Positions 61,191-64,000 of a DNA stretch of 64,000 bases are shown in pieces. This stretch comes from Paenibacillus endoradicis (GTDB lineage: Bacteria > Bacillota > Bacilli > Paenibacillales > Paenibacillaceae): NCBI RefSeq assembly GCF_024721975.1, contig NZ_JANQBB010000004.1, positions 62,001-126,000 of the forward strand, written 5' to 3'. Every line of letters starts with the position of its first letter. Within the stretch, counting starts at the first letter, position 1. The notes under the pieces were generated by a model. The model saw only the letters and a list, made by a program, of their open reading frames with translations. It was not told the origin of the DNA and made no database searches. Both the position numbers and the translations under genes were made by a program.

Positions 61191-61421
61191 AATTTTGGTC
61201 AAGAGATTGGAATTAAAACGTCTAGTGCACAAATTACAAAAAGATATACTGGTGATATTAAAGGGCAACAAGTAATAGGGATAGTTAAGTTTCCTCCTTG
61301 TCGTATAGCTGGGTTTAATTCGGAGGTATTAGTTCTTGGAGGAATACCCGAAATAGGGGATGTAGTTCTAAAAAAACTTGATATTAAACTACCTGATGGA
61401 ACACCGATTGGTGAAAAATAG
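61191..61421 (+). pseudogene. Start-less relic ORF of unknown family
   Basis: A 76-codon frame between stops at 61190 and 61421 contains no ATG, GTG or TTG with a ribosome binding site near its beginning. It has convincing protein-like composition (ITKRYTGDIKGQQVIGIVKF, then AGFNSEVLVLGGIPEIGDVVLKKLD). It is probably the C-terminal remnant of a deleted gene. The family is not recognised. Confidence 0.5.
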
Positions 61422-61478
61422 TTTTTTGTATATTGTATGTAAATAATATAATCGCACTCTCGATCACCTCAAACATAT

Positions 61479-62183
61479 TTAAAGGATTCTAACTATATTT
61501 TTAGAAATTGCTGAGTATTGTTCGAATATTTTTAAATCATGGAATGGAAGCGGGATTAATCCACTTGGATGAGTATCGTTTATAAACCTTTCGTTGTTTT
61601 CTGTGCTCGAGTAAATTCCAATTGGTCGATTGCTTATCATATTATCGCACCAATAACATTCATCGCCAGTTATAATATAGTTGTTATTATTCGATTCAAA
61701 ATAAACGACCGATGAACCATTGCTATGACCGCCGATAACTTTGAATCTGAATAGCTCATTGCAAATATATTCATTTTCTACGGTCACAACATTGCATTGA
61801 AGTAGTTTCTCTTTAATGGATTGCGAGCATTGTGTTAGTGCAATTTCATAGTCGATTTTAGAAATAATGATTTCAGGTTTATCAAATAAATCAAGATTTT
61901 CAATATGGTCAAAGTGACTGTGAGTAATAATTATGGTATCAACTAAGTTTAGGTTTTTAATAATGCTGCCTAACTCATTTTCAACGCCTGTAAACGTAAT
62001 ACCCCATTGATTTGCTACACTCTCATCGCGAAAGCCTGTATCAATGAAAATCGTTTTATTATTATGCTTTGCAATATAATAAGACCAAGCAATCTTGACT
62101 AGTTCCTCCGAATTATTCGTATCGCGGTATATATTTCTTAAGTGAAACAAAGATTCTCCAAATTTTACAGCATAGAGTTCCAT
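61479..62183 (-). CDS. Metallo-beta-lactamase-fold hydrolase
   Basis: The 234-residue protein has the MBL metal motif THSHFDH (about 87-93), a second-site His in GGHSNGSS (about 150-157), Asp in TGDECYW and a later His near the C-terminus (THPSG). It lacks a signal peptide. Size and layout resemble AHL-lactonase/AttM-like or glyoxalase-II-like single-domain enzymes. The substrate is not identifiable by eye. It is monocistronic on the minus strand. Confidence 0.88.
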   Translation of the reverse strand: MELYAVKFGESLFHLRNIYRDTNNSEELVKIAWSYYIAKHNNKTIFIDTGFRDESVANQWGITFTGVENELGSIIKNLNLVDTIIITHSHFDHIENLDLFDKPEIIISKIDYEIALTQCSQSIKEKLLQCNVVTVENEYICNELFRFKVIGGHSNGSSVVYFESNNNNYIITGDECYWCDNMISNRPIGIYSSTENNERFINDTHPSGLIPLPFHDLKIFEQYSAISKNIVRIL

Positions 62184-62686
62184 TTGATTGGCTCAATCCC
62201 TTCATTTAGGTTGTTATTACTATTCTTCAAATATTGGAATAATCCTTTTAACTGTTTGGTGTTACCATAATTACTTATGTGTGCCGTATCTTAAGTAATG
62301 AGGCCTAAAAAGCAATAAGTCCTTCCATAGGGAAGGGCTTATTGCTTTTATCATCCCCCTCAAATAGCACTTGTCCGCTTGACCACTTATTATTTGAAGA
62401 TTAATCTCTGGGAGTAATAATATGTTTCCTTTTCGCTTTACCAATTGATTGATCATAAGAATCGACATAGTTTCTACCTCACACTCTATGGTGATTAATA
62501 ATTCCTTTTAAATCATATTAATATTATGGAATTATGGGAAACAACATTCCAAATGAACTTAGCATAAATAAGGAGAAAAGGTGAAATTTTGTTGATTATT
62601 GCCAATTTTAGAAATTCGCTGATATAATTACTCTATTGAAAATAACATAATTGAAATAAAATGCAGAATGTAGAAGCGGAGAATTC
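62184..62686. other. Gap before the final histidine kinase
   Basis: Apart from the hairpin at 62307-62349 and the kinase upstream region nothing is recognised. A 65-codon minus-strand frame lies across it but ends in the hairpin and has no matching family. Confidence 0.5.
62307..62349. terminator. Long orphan hairpin terminator
   Basis: 62307-62325 pairs with 62331-62349 (AAAAGCAATAAG... with ...CTTATTGCTTTT, one mismatch), loop ATAGG. It does not directly follow an intact gene and may close a short or lost minus-strand transcript. Confidence 0.8.
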
Positions 62687-63901
62687 ATGAGGGAATTTTA
62701 CAGTCAGGTTAATCGAAAAACATATTATATTGTTATGTCAATGATTATCGTTCTTATGATGTTTGGATTAATATTATCTACATCAGAGTTAAATGAGATT
62801 TCTTTGGGGTATGTTATACATTTTATTTGTGTAACAATTATATCGGTTTGTTTATGGATTTATCCTAAATATGAGACACATTTATTTAGAAAGATCATTA
62901 TTATCTTTGGATTTGCTTATTTCTATACTCTTTTCTTGTTATATCCCGAGACATGGACTACATATATTTTTATTTGTCTTATTCCTTTACTGTCTATACT
63001 TTTTTTTGATTTCAAATTATTTTATTTTTCCTTCGTTATTAATGGAATACTAATGATAATAACATTTAGTTATATCATTTTGATTAATACAGATGATAAA
63101 TATTCTTATTTACATCATGACATTGTTGGTAATCTTATCAATATAATAGCAATTCAAGTGTTTTTATTTCTTATTTCTCACTTATCATTTAAACGAATGA
63201 AAAAGCAGCAACTATATTATGAACAATTACAGCAATCTGAGCGATTGAAGATGGTAGGACAATTAACAGCTGCCGTTGCACATGAAATTAGAAATCCAGT
63301 AACCGTTGTTAGTGGTTTTTTGCAATTTTTCAATGAAGATCCTTCATTTGGTGATTCAATAAAGAGTAAGTTCAAATTAATGATTGATGAATTAAACACT
63401 GTAGAAGAGATTACATCACAATTTCTATCACTTTCCAAGCCAAATAGTGATCAACAATCAGAAAAAGTGGATGTAAAGGATGTTCTTCAGAGTGTGACAA
63501 GTTTGCTCCATTCCTATGCCATGTTATCTGATAATCAAATTGAGATAATTGTTGAGAAAGATTGCATTATTTCCATTAATAAAATGGAGTTTAAGCAGTT
63601 ACTAATCAATTTAATAAAAAATGCCATAGAAGCTTCAGATGTTGGAAAATCTGTCTTAGTCATAGTAAGTAGAATAAATAATGCTATTCAGATAAAAATT
63701 ATCGATGAAGGAAGTGGAATGTCAGAAGCTGAAGTTAATTCGCTAGGCACTCCTTTTTATTCATTAAGAAGCAATGGAACAGGTTTAGGGTTAATGATTT
63801 GCTTTAATATTGTAGAAAAATATGATGGAGAGATTCATTATAAGAGTTGTGAAGGTAATGGGACAACGGTTACTCTTCGCTTTCCGGCTACGAAAGAGTA
63901 G
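62687..63901 (+). CDS. KinB-like membrane histidine kinase
   Basis: The 404-residue protein has six closely packed membrane helices (about 10-175) with almost no extracellular loops, then a HisKA domain (HEIRNPVTVVSGFLQFF, His at about 201) and an HATPase domain (NLIKNAIEAS, DEGSGMS, NGTGLGLMICFNIV). The layout resembles KinB or other orphan kinases that start the sporulation phosphorelay in Bacillales. No response regulator gene is adjacent, consistent with an orphan kinase; the phosphorelay role is inference. Confidence 0.88.
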   Translation: MREFYSQVNRKTYYIVMSMIIVLMMFGLILSTSELNEISLGYVIHFICVTIISVCLWIYPKYETHLFRKIIIIFGFAYFYTLFLLYPETWTTYIFICLIPLLSILFFDFKLFYFSFVINGILMIITFSYIILINTDDKYSYLHHDIVGNLINIIAIQVFLFLISHLSFKRMKKQQLYYEQLQQSERLKMVGQLTAAVAHEIRNPVTVVSGFLQFFNEDPSFGDSIKSKFKLMIDELNTVEEITSQFLSLSKPNSDQQSEKVDVKDVLQSVTSLLHSYAMLSDNQIEIIVEKDCIISINKMEFKQLLINLIKNAIEASDVGKSVLVIVSRINNAIQIKIIDEGSGMSEAEVNSLGTPFYSLRSNGTGLGLMICFNIVEKYDGEIHYKSCEGNGTTVTLRFPATKE

Positions 63902-63917
63902 AGTATTGTCTCTGGAG

Positions 63918-63961
63918 AGCAAGTAGAGCATTACAAGACACGATGTAATGCTCTATTTGCT
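63918..63961 (+). terminator. Hairpin terminator after the KinB-like gene
   Basis: AGCAAGTAGAGCATTAC (63918-63934) pairs with GTAATGCTCTATTTGCT (from 63944) with one bulge or mismatch. Confidence 0.75.
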
Positions 63962-64000
63962 GTCCTCTGTAAGTGAAACAATGTATAGTTATTTGGCCGC

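Noticed and set aside
62271..62468. 65-codon minus-strand frame
   Set aside because: Its 3' end runs through a terminator hairpin, it has no recognisable family and no ribosome binding site; treated as chance.

Overview
The window looks like the chromosome of a Paenibacillaceae-type Firmicute (Paenibacillus/Cohnella-like). Supporting evidence: low G+C, strong AGGAGG-type ribosome binding sites, the htrC - CxxH/CxxC - rlmH order known from the walRK locus of Bacillales, LplB/YtcP-type sugar ABC permeases paired with YesM/YesN two-component systems, a BIG2-CBM56 secreted glucanase and an S-layer-homology (SLH) anchored enzyme. No rRNA, tRNA, CRISPR array or intact mobile element was seen.

Layout. 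1-1780: end of the conserved walRK neighbourhood (HtrA-type protease, small Cys protein, RlmH). 1781-4120: accessory patch with a structured, pseudoknot-capable element, a lone PD-(D/E)XK nuclease, and debris (serine-recombinase C-terminus, a copied fragment of the glucan-transporter promoter and gene start, a truncated DUF418 gene). 4288-9545 (minus): a lipoprotein hydrolase and MacB-like ABC exporter behind a separate OmpR-type two-component system. 10570-21600: a purine-nucleoside uptake and salvage region. An Mga-like regulator lies between two transcription units that share the same promoter/leader. One unit is deoD-nupNOPQ-iunH-deoB. The other holds only an NCS2 permease, but it still carries the tail of a lost deoD before the permease and the tail plus terminator of a lost deoB after it. 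21789-22190 is a RidA-like protein.

22458-35801 is a beta-1,3-glucan (laminarin-type) locus: an intracellular GH16 glucanase divergent from a three-component ABC importer, a YesM/YesN sensor-regulator pair, then (after pdxK and an odd TIR/NDT-like gene) a large secreted GH16 with CBM56. A 16-base motif is shared by the importer and secreted-glucanase upstream regions. 36096-39236 is an SLH-anchored amidase-signature protein. 39394-41761 (minus) encodes the carboxynorspermidine/carboxyspermidine route to polyamines behind a leader ending in an attenuator-like terminator.

42535-46500: unknown proteins, a sigma/anti-sigma pair and small broken genes. 46663-49315: methionine ABC importer metNIQ. 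49628-59022: a glycerophosphodiester/glycerol-3-phosphate region (HAD phosphatase, GlpP, MgtC-like protein, YesM/YesN pair, ABC importer, glycerophosphodiester phosphodiesterase). 59222-63901: AraC regulator divergent from an EamA exporter, a start-less relic ORF, an MBL-fold hydrolase and a KinB-like histidine kinase.

Functions are assigned from protein motifs read by eye; no database search was run. Operators, leaders and the structured RNA candidates are inferences from repeats and base pairing in this window alone.
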